A DNA stretch of 64,000 nt, from contig NZ_RQHW01000008.1 in the NCBI RefSeq assembly GCF_004770995.1, positions 92,222-156,221 on the forward strand. The letters are read 5' to 3'. This document shows, in pieces, positions 9,394-17,429 of this stretch. The notes below the pieces were generated by a model. That model did no database searches. It was not told the DNA's origin and saw nothing but the letters and a program-made list of their open reading frames with translations. Both the position numbers and the translations under genes were made by a program. This stretch comes from Leptospira idonii (GTDB taxonomy: Bacteria; Spirochaetota; Leptospiria; Leptospirales; Leptospiraceae). Position 1 is the stretch's first letter. Every line of letters begins with the position of its first letter.

Positions 9394-10165
9394 GTTTTTC
9401 CACAGAAAATAGATAATAATTAAGCATTCCCGCTTTATAAAAATGAAGAAGAGTGCTGGCGAACATCTGTAAGCCTGTGCTTTGGGATTTTGCAAATACG
9501 GAAAAACCTGGAAAAACAAACTCTCCCCATTCTTCGAATTCCTTAAATTTCAATTTCGATTTTAAAATTTGAATCACCGTTCGATCCAAAGAGCTGTGAT
9601 TCTCTTTGGGAATGAGTGCCATCTTTACTAAAAATTCCAAAAACTTATATTGAATCGAAAACTTGGAAATTTCCTTGGGAAAAACAATATCCGTAAAAAT
9701 GAATTTTCCTCCGGGTTTCAAACATCGAAAAACCTCCGCAAAAAAGTCGTCCTTATTCGCAAAATGGTATATGCAGTCCAGACAGATGATTTGAGTGAAA
9801 GATTCCGATTCGAATTCTTTGATCGATTTCCAATCTCCGTCAATCCAGTGAACAGACGTTAAATTCCATTTTTGTAGATTTTGTTTCGCAAAATCGCTCT
9901 GTTCTCCCGGAAGATTAATGGATGTTATATGTTCTGTTCCGAAATTTCGATTCCATACGAAAAGGCTTCCTCCTAACCCGGAACCGATTTCCAGTAGAAT
10001 CGAATTTTTATCTAATCCTGCTTTTTTTCCCACCTCTTCCGCCATGGCTCTAGAAGCTTCCGGATAGGAGGTATGGTTTTTCCAAAACCCGAAATTGGAA
10101 AAATAGAAAGGCGGATCTTGAGGGAAATCTTTCGCCGGAGCGGTTGTGAACGGATAAGGTATCAT
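9386..10165 (-). CDS. SAM-dependent class I methyltransferase
   Basis: A 259-residue methyltransferase with motif I LLEIGSGLGG at about residues 57-66, which binds S-adenosylmethionine, and a motif II/post-II region around IICLDCIYHF. The C-terminal half (SIQYKFLEFLVKMALIP and the final helix) looks like the lid of small-molecule or lipid methyltransferases. Its 3' end overlaps the convergent flavoprotein gene by eight bases. A link to lipid modification with the neighbouring COG2907-type flavoprotein is possible, since such pairs occur in cyclopropane or furan fatty-acid loci, but that is inference. Confidence 0.8.
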   Translation of the reverse strand: MIPYPFTTAPAKDFPQDPPFYFSNFGFWKNHTSYPEASRAMAEEVGKKAGLDKNSILLEIGSGLGGSLFVWNRNFGTEHITSINLPGEQSDFAKQNLQKWNLTSVHWIDGDWKSIKEFESESFTQIICLDCIYHFANKDDFFAEVFRCLKPGGKFIFTDIVFPKEISKFSIQYKFLEFLVKMALIPKENHSSLDRTVIQILKSKLKFKEFEEWGEFVFPGFSVFAKSQSTGLQMFASTLLHFYKAGMLNYYLFSVEKPN

Positions 10166-10175
10166 AGATTCCAGA

Positions 10176-10206
10176 TTGACTTCAGCAGATACCTATATGG
10201 GTATAG
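10176..10206 (+). promoter_or_regulatory. Promoter and operator-like dyad of the csoR-type gene
   Basis: A TTGACT -35-like hexamer lies at 10176-10181. About 18-19 bases on is a GTATAG/GGTATA -10-like sequence ending at 10205-10206. Overlapping the -10 region is a dyad ATACC-N6-GGTAT at 10189-10204. The same arms and spacing recur upstream of the DUF2892 gene. The position, ending six bases before the ATG, suits autorepression by the encoded CsoR-family protein. Confidence 0.6.
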
Positions 10207-10209
10207 GTT

Positions 10210-10476
10210 ATGGCCATTTCCGAAGAAAAAACAAAATTGGTTCACAGACTGAATCGAATACAAGGGCAATTACAAGCTATCAAAAATTCCATCCTTAATG
10301 AAGAAACGGACTGTGAAAATGCGATTCTTCTTTTAAAAGCCTCCCAACAGGCAATGAAGAAGTTTGGAGAAGCATACATCCAAGACCATTTGGAAACCTG
10401 TTTTAAGGAAAAAAAGTCGCAAACTCATTTGGAAGCGGACGTAAAAAAGGCCATCAAGGCCGCATTCAATCTCTAA
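10210..10476 (+). CDS. csoR: CsoR/FrmR/CstR-family metal- or thiol-sensing repressor
   Basis: An 88-residue all-helical DUF156 protein. It carries the Cu(I)-CsoR triad: Cys35, His60 and Cys64, with C-x24-H-x3-C spacing identical to M. tuberculosis CsoR (Cys36, His61, Cys65). CstR persulfide sensors keep the two Cys but lack the His, and FrmR lacks the second Cys, so Cu(I) is the favoured inducer by family knowledge. The expected tetramer binds GC-rich dyads and releases them on ligand binding. The gene is headed by an ATACC-N6-GGTAT dyad and is followed 86 bases later by a second one that precedes the DUF2892-TolC-RND operon. Confidence 0.85.
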   Translation: MAISEEKTKLVHRLNRIQGQLQAIKNSILNEETDCENAILLLKASQQAMKKFGEAYIQDHLETCFKEKKSQTHLEADVKKAIKAAFNL

Positions 10477-10501
10477 AATTCCTTCCTCTTTTCGTTTTTT
10501 C

Positions 10502-10560
10502 TTGACGATTTATATACCCCCGGCGGTATCCTGTATAAATTATATACAATAGGGGGTATA
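10502..10560 (+). promoter_or_regulatory. Promoter and double operator of the DUF2892-TolC-RND operon
   Basis: TTGACG at 10502-10507 is a good -35 hexamer; the -10 would fall within or just after the dyad at 10514-10529. That dyad, ATACC-N6-GGTAT, is the same as the one before csoR. In addition TATACCCCC (10513-10521) and GGGGGTATA (10552-10560) form a perfect nine-base inverted pair separated by 30 bases, the right half also serving as the Shine-Dalgarno (AGGGGG) for the ATG at 10563. A repressor bound across both would cover promoter and ribosome site. Confidence 0.6.
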
Positions 10561-10562
10561 GT

Positions 10563-10781
10563 ATGTATATTGCGTCTACTAAAGTTTGGCATCTGGAAAG
10601 AGTTCTATTTTTGATCGCAGGAGCGATTGGTTTAATCGGACTCGGTCTGGGTTTGTATCTGTCGCAGTGGTGGTTTCTATTGAATCTGCTTGTCGGCTTT
10701 AATTTGATTCTTTTTTCTTTCACAGGATTTTGCCCGATGGCTGTGATTTTAGCCAAACTAGGGTTTGAACCTAAAAAATAA
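10563..10781 (+). CDS. DUF2892 family inner-membrane protein
   Basis: A 72-residue protein with two transmembrane segments (about 12-33 and 35-55) and the family's C-terminal GFCPMAVILAKLG motif, whose single Cys is conserved in DUF2892 proteins. The same domain forms the membrane part of YgaP rhodaneses and commonly accompanies thiol, sulfide or metal-stress genes. A strong AGGGGG ribosome site is placed six bases before the start. It is the first gene after the double operator, so it is the best candidate for direct control by the upstream CsoR-type protein. Its function is unknown. Confidence 0.82.
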   Translation: MYIASTKVWHLERVLFLIAGAIGLIGLGLGLYLSQWWFLLNLLVGFNLILFSFTGFCPMAVILAKLGFEPKK

Positions 10782-10785
10782 GATC

Positions 10786-12195
10786 ATGATTCGGCCACTG
10801 ATTTCTGTTATTCTTTGTTATATGCTCTTTCCTGGATTTCTTTTTTCTGAGCCGATCGAGTTTTCCGAACTTTGGAATCGAGTTTTGGAAAATTCTTCCG
10901 CTCAGAAGGCGAAACATTCCGAATGGAAGGCTTCTGAAATCGCTAAGTCCAGAAGTGATCAACATTGGCTTCCTCGCATTTATGCGGACGTTCGCACGTA
11001 TCGTACGAATGATCCCGGTTTGAATTTTATGGGGAAATTGGGACAGAGATCGGTGACCGAATCCGATTTTTCCACTCAATCGATGAGAACAAGGCCCGGA
11101 AATTTCCTAGATTCGAATAACCAACCATATACGAATCTCAATTCGGACACAATGAACGTATTCGCTAAGGATCAATTGAACGATCCCGGTTACAATACCT
11201 ATTCCAAAGCCGCTTTAGGACTTGATTTGCCTTTGTATGAGGGAGGTGCTGGAGAGAATCTCAGACGCATACAAGATAAAAAAACGACTGCTTTATTCTT
11301 GGAAAAAGAATCCGTGAAGGATAAGGAATATTCCCGGTCGGGTTATTTATATAGAGGGATTCAGTCCGTAAACGATTATTTAAAAAAGCTGGAAGACACC
11401 AAAAAAGCGAATGTTCGATTTTTGCAAAGTTACGGACTGCGGCATAGATCGAATCCGGTCGGTTATTCCGGTTATTTGGCTCTTAAAAATTTGGATCATC
11501 GATTGTCTTCGATGATATCCGAGGCAAACGCTTGTTTGTATGAATGGAAGGAGAATTTATCCGTTTTATCCGGAATGTCTTCTTCCGATCTTTTTTTGCA
11601 GGATGAAAATCTTTTTTCCTTCATGGAAAAATATTTCCCAAAGGGAGAATCGGATGAATCGAATTTCAGCAAATCTATGACTCATTATGCGGAAGGGGAA
11701 GAGATCAAATCCGATTTGGAGATGTCCAAATTCCTTCCCAAGTTCGGGCTTTATTCGGAGACGAACACTTACGGAGGAAGCAGAAACACTCAATCCGCCT
11801 ATAATGCAGGAGTATATCTACAGATGAATCTCTATCATCCTAAGGACCAAGGTGTTGTAGAGGAGGCGAAACTCAACGCTTATGCTTTCCGGCAAAAGCT
11901 GGAAGAATTGAAAAAACAGGAAGATCTGAAGATCAAATCTCTCAATCGGCAGGAAATTTCGTTGAAGGAAAGTTATTCGTTAATCTCCGATTCCGTGAGA
12001 TACCAGGAAGAACAAAACGAATATATGCTTAAGCTGTATCAAAACGGGAATGTGAATGCCATGCAGTTTGCGGAGGCCTTGAACCGCTCTGCGGATACTT
12101 ATTCTCGTTTATTGGAAGTAGAGCTCGGTTTGCTGCAGGTAAGAACGGAACAGTATATGTTTCGCCAAAAGGAATCAATCCATGAAAAAAAATGA
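10786..12195 (+). CDS. TolC-family outer-membrane efflux protein
   Basis: A 469-residue TolC-like protein with a signal peptide (about residues 1-24, ending near LFS-EPIEF) and long helical regions with periodic Leu/Ala in the C-terminal half (about 350-465) typical of the periplasmic barrel. It should form the outer-membrane exit duct for the RND pump encoded next. ATG 10786 is preferred to TTG 10765, which would extend into the previous gene and spoil the signal peptide. The stop overlaps the pump start by 14 bases, implying coupled translation. The N-terminal half is divergent from the metal-exporting CzcC-like protein at 25569. Confidence 0.82.
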   Translation: MIRPLISVILCYMLFPGFLFSEPIEFSELWNRVLENSSAQKAKHSEWKASEIAKSRSDQHWLPRIYADVRTYRTNDPGLNFMGKLGQRSVTESDFSTQSMRTRPGNFLDSNNQPYTNLNSDTMNVFAKDQLNDPGYNTYSKAALGLDLPLYEGGAGENLRRIQDKKTTALFLEKESVKDKEYSRSGYLYRGIQSVNDYLKKLEDTKKANVRFLQSYGLRHRSNPVGYSGYLALKNLDHRLSSMISEANACLYEWKENLSVLSGMSSSDLFLQDENLFSFMEKYFPKGESDESNFSKSMTHYAEGEEIKSDLEMSKFLPKFGLYSETNTYGGSRNTQSAYNAGVYLQMNLYHPKDQGVVEEAKLNAYAFRQKLEELKKQEDLKIKSLNRQEISLKESYSLISDSVRYQEEQNEYMLKLYQNGNVNAMQFAEALNRSADTYSRLLEVELGLLQVRTEQYMFRQKESIHEKK

Positions 12196-15100
12196 TTCTA
12201 TCCGAATGGGTTTTGCAGGAAAACTTGCAGAAATTTTTTTAGACTCTAAATTAACTCCGGTAATCATCTTTGTTAGTTTGGTCGTGGGTTTTTTAGCGAT
12301 CATCATGACTCCTAAAGAGGAGGAGCCTCAAATCAATGTTCCTATGATAGACATTCAATTGTCTGCTTGGGGGTTTTCTCCGGAAGAGATGGAACGTAAG
12401 GTGACCGAGGTAGTGGAGAGGAGTGTCTGGGGATTGGACGGTGTTGAGTATGTTTATTCAAGCAGCAGATGGCATTCTTCTCTCATCACGGTTCGATTTA
12501 AGGTAGGAGAAGAAACGGAATCGTCCTTATTGAAGATTCATCATAAACTAATGGAAGTTAGAAACTCTCTTCCTTCAAACGTATTGCAGCCGTCAGTGAC
12601 TTCCTATTCGATCGATGATGTTCCTTTTTTGAGCATTAGTTTCAGCTCCGATTCTACCGATGATTATCGTCTTCGCTCCATGATTTCTCCCTTAGCTAGA
12701 GAACTCAGCTCCACTCCCGATCTTTCCAAACTGGAATTATTGGGAGGAAGAAAAAAAACGATCCGTGTGATTATGGATTCAGTGCGGATGAAATCTTTCG
12801 GAGTCGATCCTATTGCGGTCGTTTCTGGTTTGGAGAGTCAGGACAGTTTTCTTCCCGCAGGAAAAAATTGGTCCGAATCCCAGGTGTTTGATGTGGATGT
12901 AGGAGGGCGCATTCGAGATGCAGTGACATTAAAACATCTTCCTGTGGCACAAAGAGGAGGGAGAGTCGTCCGTTTGGGGGACGTAACTTCCGTTGAGGAA
13001 GGACCGGAAGAAAGAACCAAATACTTGTTACTGTATGATAAACAATTTGGAAACACTCCCAAAAATGCGGTCACACTTTCTTTTGCAAAAAGAAAGGGAA
13101 CGAACGTGGTTGTTTTGGCTGAACAAATCTTAGAAAGGGCGGAATCGTTCCGACAAGGGCTACCAGAAGACGTAAAGATGTCCGTCATTCGTAATTACGG
13201 AAGTAGTGCTGAGGACAAGTCCAAAGAACTCATTGAACACTTGTTTATTGCTACAATTTCCGTCTCCGTTTTGATCGCAGTTTGGATGGGAGGAAGGGCA
13301 GCGTTCGTAGTTGCGATTGCGATCCCCGTGACTTTAGCTTTAACTCTCGCCCTTTATTATTTTTTAGGTTATAGTTTGAACCGTGTCACCTTGTTCGCAT
13401 TGATTTTTTCAATAGGTATTTTAGTGGATGATGCGATCGTAATTGTTGAGAATGTAGAGAGGCGTCTGAAAGAAGATCCCCTTTCCTCAATAAGCTCGAT
13501 CACATTACGAGCAGTTGCCGAAGTCGGGAATCCTACGATTTTAGCTACATTTACCGTGATCGCTGCCATTCTTCCTATGGCTTTCGTAAGAGGTCTGATG
13601 GGTCCTTACATGAAACCGATTCCTGTAGGTGCCAGTCTTGCAATGTTGATCTCTTTGATTGTCGCTTTTATCATCACTCCTTGGGCGAGCCTTCGGTTTT
13701 TGAAAAGAACGGAAGGAGAAAAAAACAATCCTCAGCATTCCCGATTGGATTCCATTTATATTCTTATATCCAACAAACTTTTGTTTTCCGGTAAAAATTC
13801 CCTTATCTTCGGCGTGGTTTCGATTCTGCTTCTTTTCGTTTCATTCGGTTTTTTAGGATTCAAATGGGTAAAAGTTAAGATGCTCCCTTTTGATAATAAG
13901 GAGGAATTTCAGATTTTGATCGATTATCCTGTTGATACTCCTTTGTCCGAAGGAATTGCGAAGTCCCAAGCTTTAGTCCGAAAACTTTTGGCGAATGAGA
14001 ATGTCACTAAGATACAGATCTTTGCGGGAGAACCTGCTCCTTTCTCTTTTTCCGGAATGGTGAAACATTCTTTCTTAAGGAACGAAGAATATAAAAACGA
14101 TCTACACGTTGTACTGAAACATAAAGACGATCGCAAACAATCTAGTCATGAAATTATAGAATCTTTACGTCCTGTGATTGTTTCTTTCGGGAAAGAAACA
14201 AAGGCGGTGACGAAGATTTTAGAGATTCCTCCCGGCCCTCCTGTGATGGCGACTTTGGTTGCGGAAGTGTATGCAAACGAACCTAAGGAAAGAGAGATTG
14301 CTGCTCGACATGTTTATGGAGTATTTTCGCAGGAAGAGAGTGTTGTCGATTTGGATTCTAGTTATCGAGAGGGCAGAGAAAAAAGAGTGTATCCCATCGA
14401 TTATTTTCGTGCCGGATTTTTCGGAGTCAAAGCGTTCGATTTTTCTCATTCCGGTAAATTTTTATTTTCCGAATCATCTATTTTGAGTTTGGCGGATGTA
14501 TCGGAACCGGAAGAAATATCTGTCGTTTTATCTTTGTCTCAAGAAGAACGTTCTTCAGAATTTCCTTTCCGAAATATAAGTTTGAATTCCATGGAGGCCG
14601 GAAGCATTTCTGCGGATTCCGTATTAGGAGAATCTTATTTTACTAAAGACAAAGTGTTATTTCGAAAAAATCTGAGACCTGTTTCTTATGTGACTGCGGA
14701 ACTCTCCGGAAAAGAAGAAGCCCCCGTTTACGGAATGTTAAAGATCGGTCCGAAGATCCAATATGAAACAAGAACTGCGGATGTTCCTTGGAATTTATCC
14801 GCTCCTGTCATAAAATGGGACGGGGAATGGTTCATCACCTATGAAGTGTTTCGGGATTTAGGTTCCGCTTTCGCCGTCGTGATGATTTTGATTTATGTTT
14901 TGGTATTGGGTTGGTTTAAAAGTTATTCGGTTCCTCTTGTGATTATGGCGCCGATTCCTATTTCTTTGATCGGAATCCTGCCTGGGCATTGGTTGACTGG
15001 CGCTTATTTTACCGCCACTTCTATGATCGGTTTTATTGCAGGAGCGGGGATCATCGTTCGAAATTCGATCCTGCTTGTGGATTTTATCGAGGAAGAAATT

Positions 15101-15349
15101 GCGAAAGGAATTCCTTTAAAGGAAGCGGTGATTCAAGCGGGAGTGATCCGGTTTCGTCCGATGCTTTTGACTGCATCTGCAGTCGTTGTAGGCTCGTTCG
15201 TGATGTTGTTCGATCCTATCTTTCAAGGTCTTGCCGTATCTTTGATGTTTGGTGAAATTGCAGCGACTCTATTGAGTAGATTCGCAGTGCCTGTGTTATA
15301 TTATTGGATGATAGGTGTTCCCGGATTGAAAAGAGAAAGAAAGGTATAA
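12182..15349 (+). CDS. RND-superfamily efflux pump, proton antiporter subunit
   Basis: A 1055-residue inner-membrane RND transporter with the usual layout: TM1 (about 26-42), a large periplasmic loop, TM2-6 (about 350-500), a second TM block at 540-560, a second loop, and TM8-12 near the C-terminus. TM4 has the adjacent proton-relay aspartates Asp416-Asp417 in GILVDDAIVIVENVERR, like AcrB/HAE pumps and unlike the CzcA-type pump downstream. The PGPPVMATL segment lies in the second porter domain. No membrane-fusion (adaptor) gene is present between it and TolC or anywhere nearby. The CsoR-type sensor suggests copper or reactive sulfur as the inducer; the exported substrate is not readable. Confidence 0.9.
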   Translation: MKKNDSIRMGFAGKLAEIFLDSKLTPVIIFVSLVVGFLAIIMTPKEEEPQINVPMIDIQLSAWGFSPEEMERKVTEVVERSVWGLDGVEYVYSSSRWHSSLITVRFKVGEETESSLLKIHHKLMEVRNSLPSNVLQPSVTSYSIDDVPFLSISFSSDSTDDYRLRSMISPLARELSSTPDLSKLELLGGRKKTIRVIMDSVRMKSFGVDPIAVVSGLESQDSFLPAGKNWSESQVFDVDVGGRIRDAVTLKHLPVAQRGGRVVRLGDVTSVEEGPEERTKYLLLYDKQFGNTPKNAVTLSFAKRKGTNVVVLAEQILERAESFRQGLPEDVKMSVIRNYGSSAEDKSKELIEHLFIATISVSVLIAVWMGGRAAFVVAIAIPVTLALTLALYYFLGYSLNRVTLFALIFSIGILVDDAIVIVENVERRLKEDPLSSISSITLRAVAEVGNPTILATFTVIAAILPMAFVRGLMGPYMKPIPVGASLAMLISLIVAFIITPWASLRFLKRTEGEKNNPQHSRLDSIYILISNKLLFSGKNSLIFGVVSILLLFVSFGFLGFKWVKVKMLPFDNKEEFQILIDYPVDTPLSEGIAKSQALVRKLLANENVTKIQIFAGEPAPFSFSGMVKHSFLRNEEYKNDLHVVLKHKDDRKQSSHEIIESLRPVIVSFGKETKAVTKILEIPPGPPVMATLVAEVYANEPKEREIAARHVYGVFSQEESVVDLDSSYREGREKRVYPIDYFRAGFFGVKAFDFSHSGKFLFSESSILSLADVSEPEEISVVLSLSQEERSSEFPFRNISLNSMEAGSISADSVLGESYFTKDKVLFRKNLRPVSYVTAELSGKEEAPVYGMLKIGPKIQYETRTADVPWNLSAPVIKWDGEWFITYEVFRDLGSAFAVVMILIYVLVLGWFKSYSVPLVIMAPIPISLIGILPGHWLTGAYFTATSMIGFIAGAGIIVRNSILLVDFIEEEIAKGIPLKEAVIQAGVIRFRPMLLTASAVVVGSFVMLFDPIFQGLAVSLMFGEIAATLLSRFAVPVLYYWMIGVPGLKRERKV

Positions 15350-15350
15350 A

Positions 15351-15380
15351 AAAACCCGAACCTTTCGTTCGGGCTTTCTC
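15351..15380. terminator. Bidirectional intrinsic terminator
   Basis: A seven-base stem CCCGAAC (15355-15361) / GTTCGGG (15367-15373) with a five-base loop lies between the RND gene and the convergent hydrolase gene. A run of A precedes it and a T-rich tract follows, so it can end transcripts from both directions. Confidence 0.8.
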
Positions 15381-15402
15381 TTCAGAAATGAGAAATTAGA
15401 TC

Positions 15403-16209
15403 TTAACGATATCCTTCGCTCTTGATTTCAGAGTGATTTAGATATAATCCTGTCGCAGTCAAAGAAGGCGCTCTGTAGTGGCCTGTGAATTGAGTGTAAG
15501 TGACGTTGGAGTTGAAAGGCCAAACACCTTCACTTTGTGTAAGAGAAGCTTGGCATTTGTCTACACCACCTGCTTTGTTGTAACCGCAAGAAGAGTGGTA
15601 AGCAACCGCATAGTCGTCTTCACCAGGAAGGATGAGAGAAGCTCCCGCCATACCTTTGTAACCAGGAACGTGGTAGATACCTACTCCGCCGGTGTTGTTG
15701 TGGTTGAAAGCTGCACGAGCAGTTCCTACGATAAGGGACTTATCCATTGCATTTCCACCGAAACCGAAAGTGGCACCGTTCAATGCAGATGCGAGTTCGG
15801 ATCCGCCGGAAGCAGCAGCTAGAGCAGTCACTTTTGTGATGTTGAATCCTTTGGAAGAAGCGGTTCCGCCAAGGTTGGATAACCAAAACTCGATCGCATA
15901 ACATCCTGCAGAGTGGCAAACGATTTTGCAAGAATTTGAGCCTTTGCAATAGTTTGTGAGCCCTGTAGTGACGTTTGTTTGTGCACGAGCAGTTCCGTAA
16001 GTTCTTGGGTCAGTAGTCCCATCGTAACCGATGAAGATTTTAGAACCGGAAACTGTACTTGTGGAAGTTCCCCAGTAGTTGTTCACGTCTGTGGTACCTA
16101 CGCCATTGTGGTTTGAACCTGATTTTCCGTGAATGAACACGGTGTAAGTTTGGGCGCTGATTCCTGCTGTGAACAGAAGGGCTGCCAGTGCTGTGAATAT
16201 GCTGCGCAT
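15403..16209 (-). CDS. Secreted alpha/beta-hydrolase-like protein, tandem paralogue 1
   Basis: A 268-residue exported protein with a signal peptide ending at ISA-Q (about residue 19). The mature N-terminus YTVFIHGKSGSNHNG resembles the HG oxyanion loop of lipases, and KIVCHSAGC (nucleophile candidate Ser100) replaces the usual GHSxG elbow. A late acid (GEDDYAV) and a His (GHYRAP) could complete a triad. Five or more Cys suggest disulfides. It is the most downstream of three tandem, very similar genes (with 16432 and 17430), each with its own spacer and terminator. It shares the SEG-WPFNSN insertion with paralogue 3 only. Substrate unknown; lipase or esterase is the best guess. Confidence 0.78.
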   Translation of the reverse strand: MRSIFTALAALLFTAGISAQTYTVFIHGKSGSNHNGVGTTDVNNYWGTSTSTVSGSKIFIGYDGTTDPRTYGTARAQTNVTTGLTNYCKGSNSCKIVCHSAGCYAIEFWLSNLGGTASSKGFNITKVTALAAASGGSELASALNGATFGFGGNAMDKSLIVGTARAAFNHNNTGGVGIYHVPGYKGMAGASLILPGEDDYAVAYHSSCGYNKAGGVDKCQASLTQSEGVWPFNSNVTYTQFTGHYRAPSLTATGLYLNHSEIKSEGYR

Positions 16210-16240
16210 ATTTTTTCTCCTGAAAGAGTATTCTGTTCAA

Positions 16241-16269
16241 ATAAGACGAAAATGTTACAAATGTGGCAA
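16241..16269 (-). promoter_or_regulatory. Predicted promoter of hydrolase paralogue 1
   Basis: On the minus strand, TTGCCA (16264-16269) and TCTTAT (16241-16246) are separated by 17 bases. The -10 lies 32 bases before the ATG, and an AGGAG ribosome site is placed close to the start codon. Confidence 0.5.
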
Positions 16270-16325
16270 CATTTTTTTAAAAAAGGCGGAAATAAATTTC
16301 CAAATTTGAGGTTTGGGGTAGGGGA

Positions 16326-16339
16326 GTAGGAGTTCCTAC
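16326..16339. repeat. Short palindromic element GTAGGA-N2-TCCTAC, copy 1
   Basis: The 14-base element has perfect six-base arms and is followed by a run of A. It lies 117 bases before the start codon of paralogue 1. An identical copy lies at exactly the same distance before paralogue 2, and a third occurs before the lipoprotein gene near 62107. It could be a dispersed repeat or a protein-binding site. Confidence 0.6.
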
Positions 16340-16359
16340 AAAAAAGCAGACATCAGGGC

Positions 16360-16392
16360 AAAAAAAAGGCCGGCGAGTGCCTGCCGACCTTT
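16360..16392 (-). terminator. Intrinsic terminator of hydrolase paralogue 2
   Basis: Read on the minus strand, a nine-base GC-rich stem (16366-16374 with 16383-16391, one G-U pair) is followed by a U tract encoded by the A run at 16360-16367. It sits about 40 bases beyond the stop codon of the gene at 16432. Confidence 0.8.
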
Positions 16393-16431
16393 CAAAATAA
16401 ATTCAATCAGAGAAGTTGTTCGGTTTTCCGA

Positions 16432-17214
16432 TTATCTAGTTCCTTCATTTTTGATTTCAGAGTGGTTTTTGTAAAGACCAGCTGCTGTGAGGGAAGGAGC
16501 TCTTACGTGTCCGGAGTATTGAGTGTATGTGGTACTTCCGCTTACGATAGAAGTTTGGCATTTATCCAATCCGCCTGCTCTGTTGTAACCGCAAGAAGAG
16601 TGGTAAGCAACCGCATAGTCATCTTCACCAGGAAGGATGAGAGAAGGTCCCGCCATACCTTTGTAACCAGGAACGTGATTGATGGTAACTCCACCAGTGT
16701 TGTTGTGATTGAACGCTGCACGAGCAGTTCCTACGATAAGGGACTTATCCATTGCATTTCCACCGAAACCGAAAGTGGCACCGTTTAACGCAGATGCGAG
16801 TTCTGATCCGCCGGAAGCTGCAGCTAGAGCAGTTACTTTTGTGATGTTGAATCCTTTGGAAGAAGCGGTTCCGCCAAGGTTAGACAACCAATATTCGATT
16901 GCATAACATCCTGCAGAGTGGCAAACGATCTTGCATGACTTACCGTTTTTGCAATTGTTCGTGAGTCCTGTGGTGATGTTTGTTTGTGCACGAGCAGTTC
17001 CGTAAGTTCTTGGATCAGAAGTTCCATCGTAACCGATGAAAATTTTAGAACCGGATACTGTATTGGCAGAGGTTCCCCAGTAGTTGTTCACATCTGTGGT
17101 ACCTACCCCGTTGTGGTTTGAGCCGGATTTTCCGTGAATGAACACGGTGTAAGTTTGGGCGCTGAGGCCAGTGGCAAAAAGGATGGTCACCATTCCTAAA
17201 ATTGTACTTCGCAT
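16432..17214 (-). CDS. Secreted alpha/beta-hydrolase-like protein, tandem paralogue 2
   Basis: A 260-residue paralogue of the flanking genes with a different signal peptide (cleavage near LSA-Q, residue 19) but the same mature N-terminus and the CHSAGC elbow (Ser100). It lacks the roughly ten-residue SEG-WPFNSN insertion present in the other two, which accounts for most of its shorter length. Parts of it match paralogue 1 (GFNITK, GATFGFGG, GTARAAF) and other parts match paralogue 3 (TSDPRTYG, NGKSCKIVC, AIEYW). This mosaic pattern suggests gene conversion. Its promoter matches the sigma-70 consensus perfectly, so it may be the most strongly expressed of the three. Function inferred only from fold hints. 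Confidence 0.78.
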   Translation of the reverse strand: MRSTILGMVTILFATGLSAQTYTVFIHGKSGSNHNGVGTTDVNNYWGTSANTVSGSKIFIGYDGTSDPRTYGTARAQTNITTGLTNNCKNGKSCKIVCHSAGCYAIEYWLSNLGGTASSKGFNITKVTALAAASGGSELASALNGATFGFGGNAMDKSLIVGTARAAFNHNNTGGVTINHVPGYKGMAGPSLILPGEDDYAVAYHSSCGYNRAGGLDKCQTSIVSGSTTYTQYSGHVRAPSLTAAGLYKNHSEIKNEGTR

Positions 17215-17243
17215 TGCAATTTTCCTTGTTATTTTTTTTGCTG

Positions 17244-17272
17244 ATTATAGATAAATGCGTCAATTGTGTCAA
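17244..17272 (-). promoter_or_regulatory. Perfect-consensus sigma-70 promoter of hydrolase paralogue 2
   Basis: On the minus strand, TTGACA (17267-17272) is followed after exactly 17 bases by TATAAT (17244-17249), 30 bases before the start codon. Both hexamers match the consensus in every position, which is unusual. Upstream DNA is a T-rich tract on the minus strand's non-template side that could act as an UP element. Confidence 0.8.
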
Positions 17273-17330
17273 ATTTTTTTTATAAATATGTTTTTTATGT
17301 GAATTGGGAGGGAGTTGAAGAGGTGAGGCT

Positions 17331-17344
17331 GTAGGAGTTCCTAC
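17331..17344. repeat. Short palindromic element GTAGGA-N2-TCCTAC, copy 2
   Basis: Identical to the element at 16326, again followed by A residues and again 117 bases before a hydrolase start codon (paralogue 2). No copy is present at this distance before paralogue 3. Confidence 0.6.
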
Positions 17345-17361
17345 AAAAGCGAGGACTAAGG

Positions 17362-17394
17362 CAAAAAAAAAGGCCAGCGTTTCCGCTGACCTTC
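17362..17394 (-). terminator. Intrinsic terminator of hydrolase paralogue 3
   Basis: A ten-base stem (17370-17379 with 17384-17393, one mismatch), with an A run at 17363-17371 that gives the U tract on the minus strand. It lies about 40 bases past the stop of the gene at 17430. Confidence 0.8.
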
Positions 17395-17429
17395 TTTGGA
17401 GAGAAAATAGAGATACTAAAAAGAGAATC

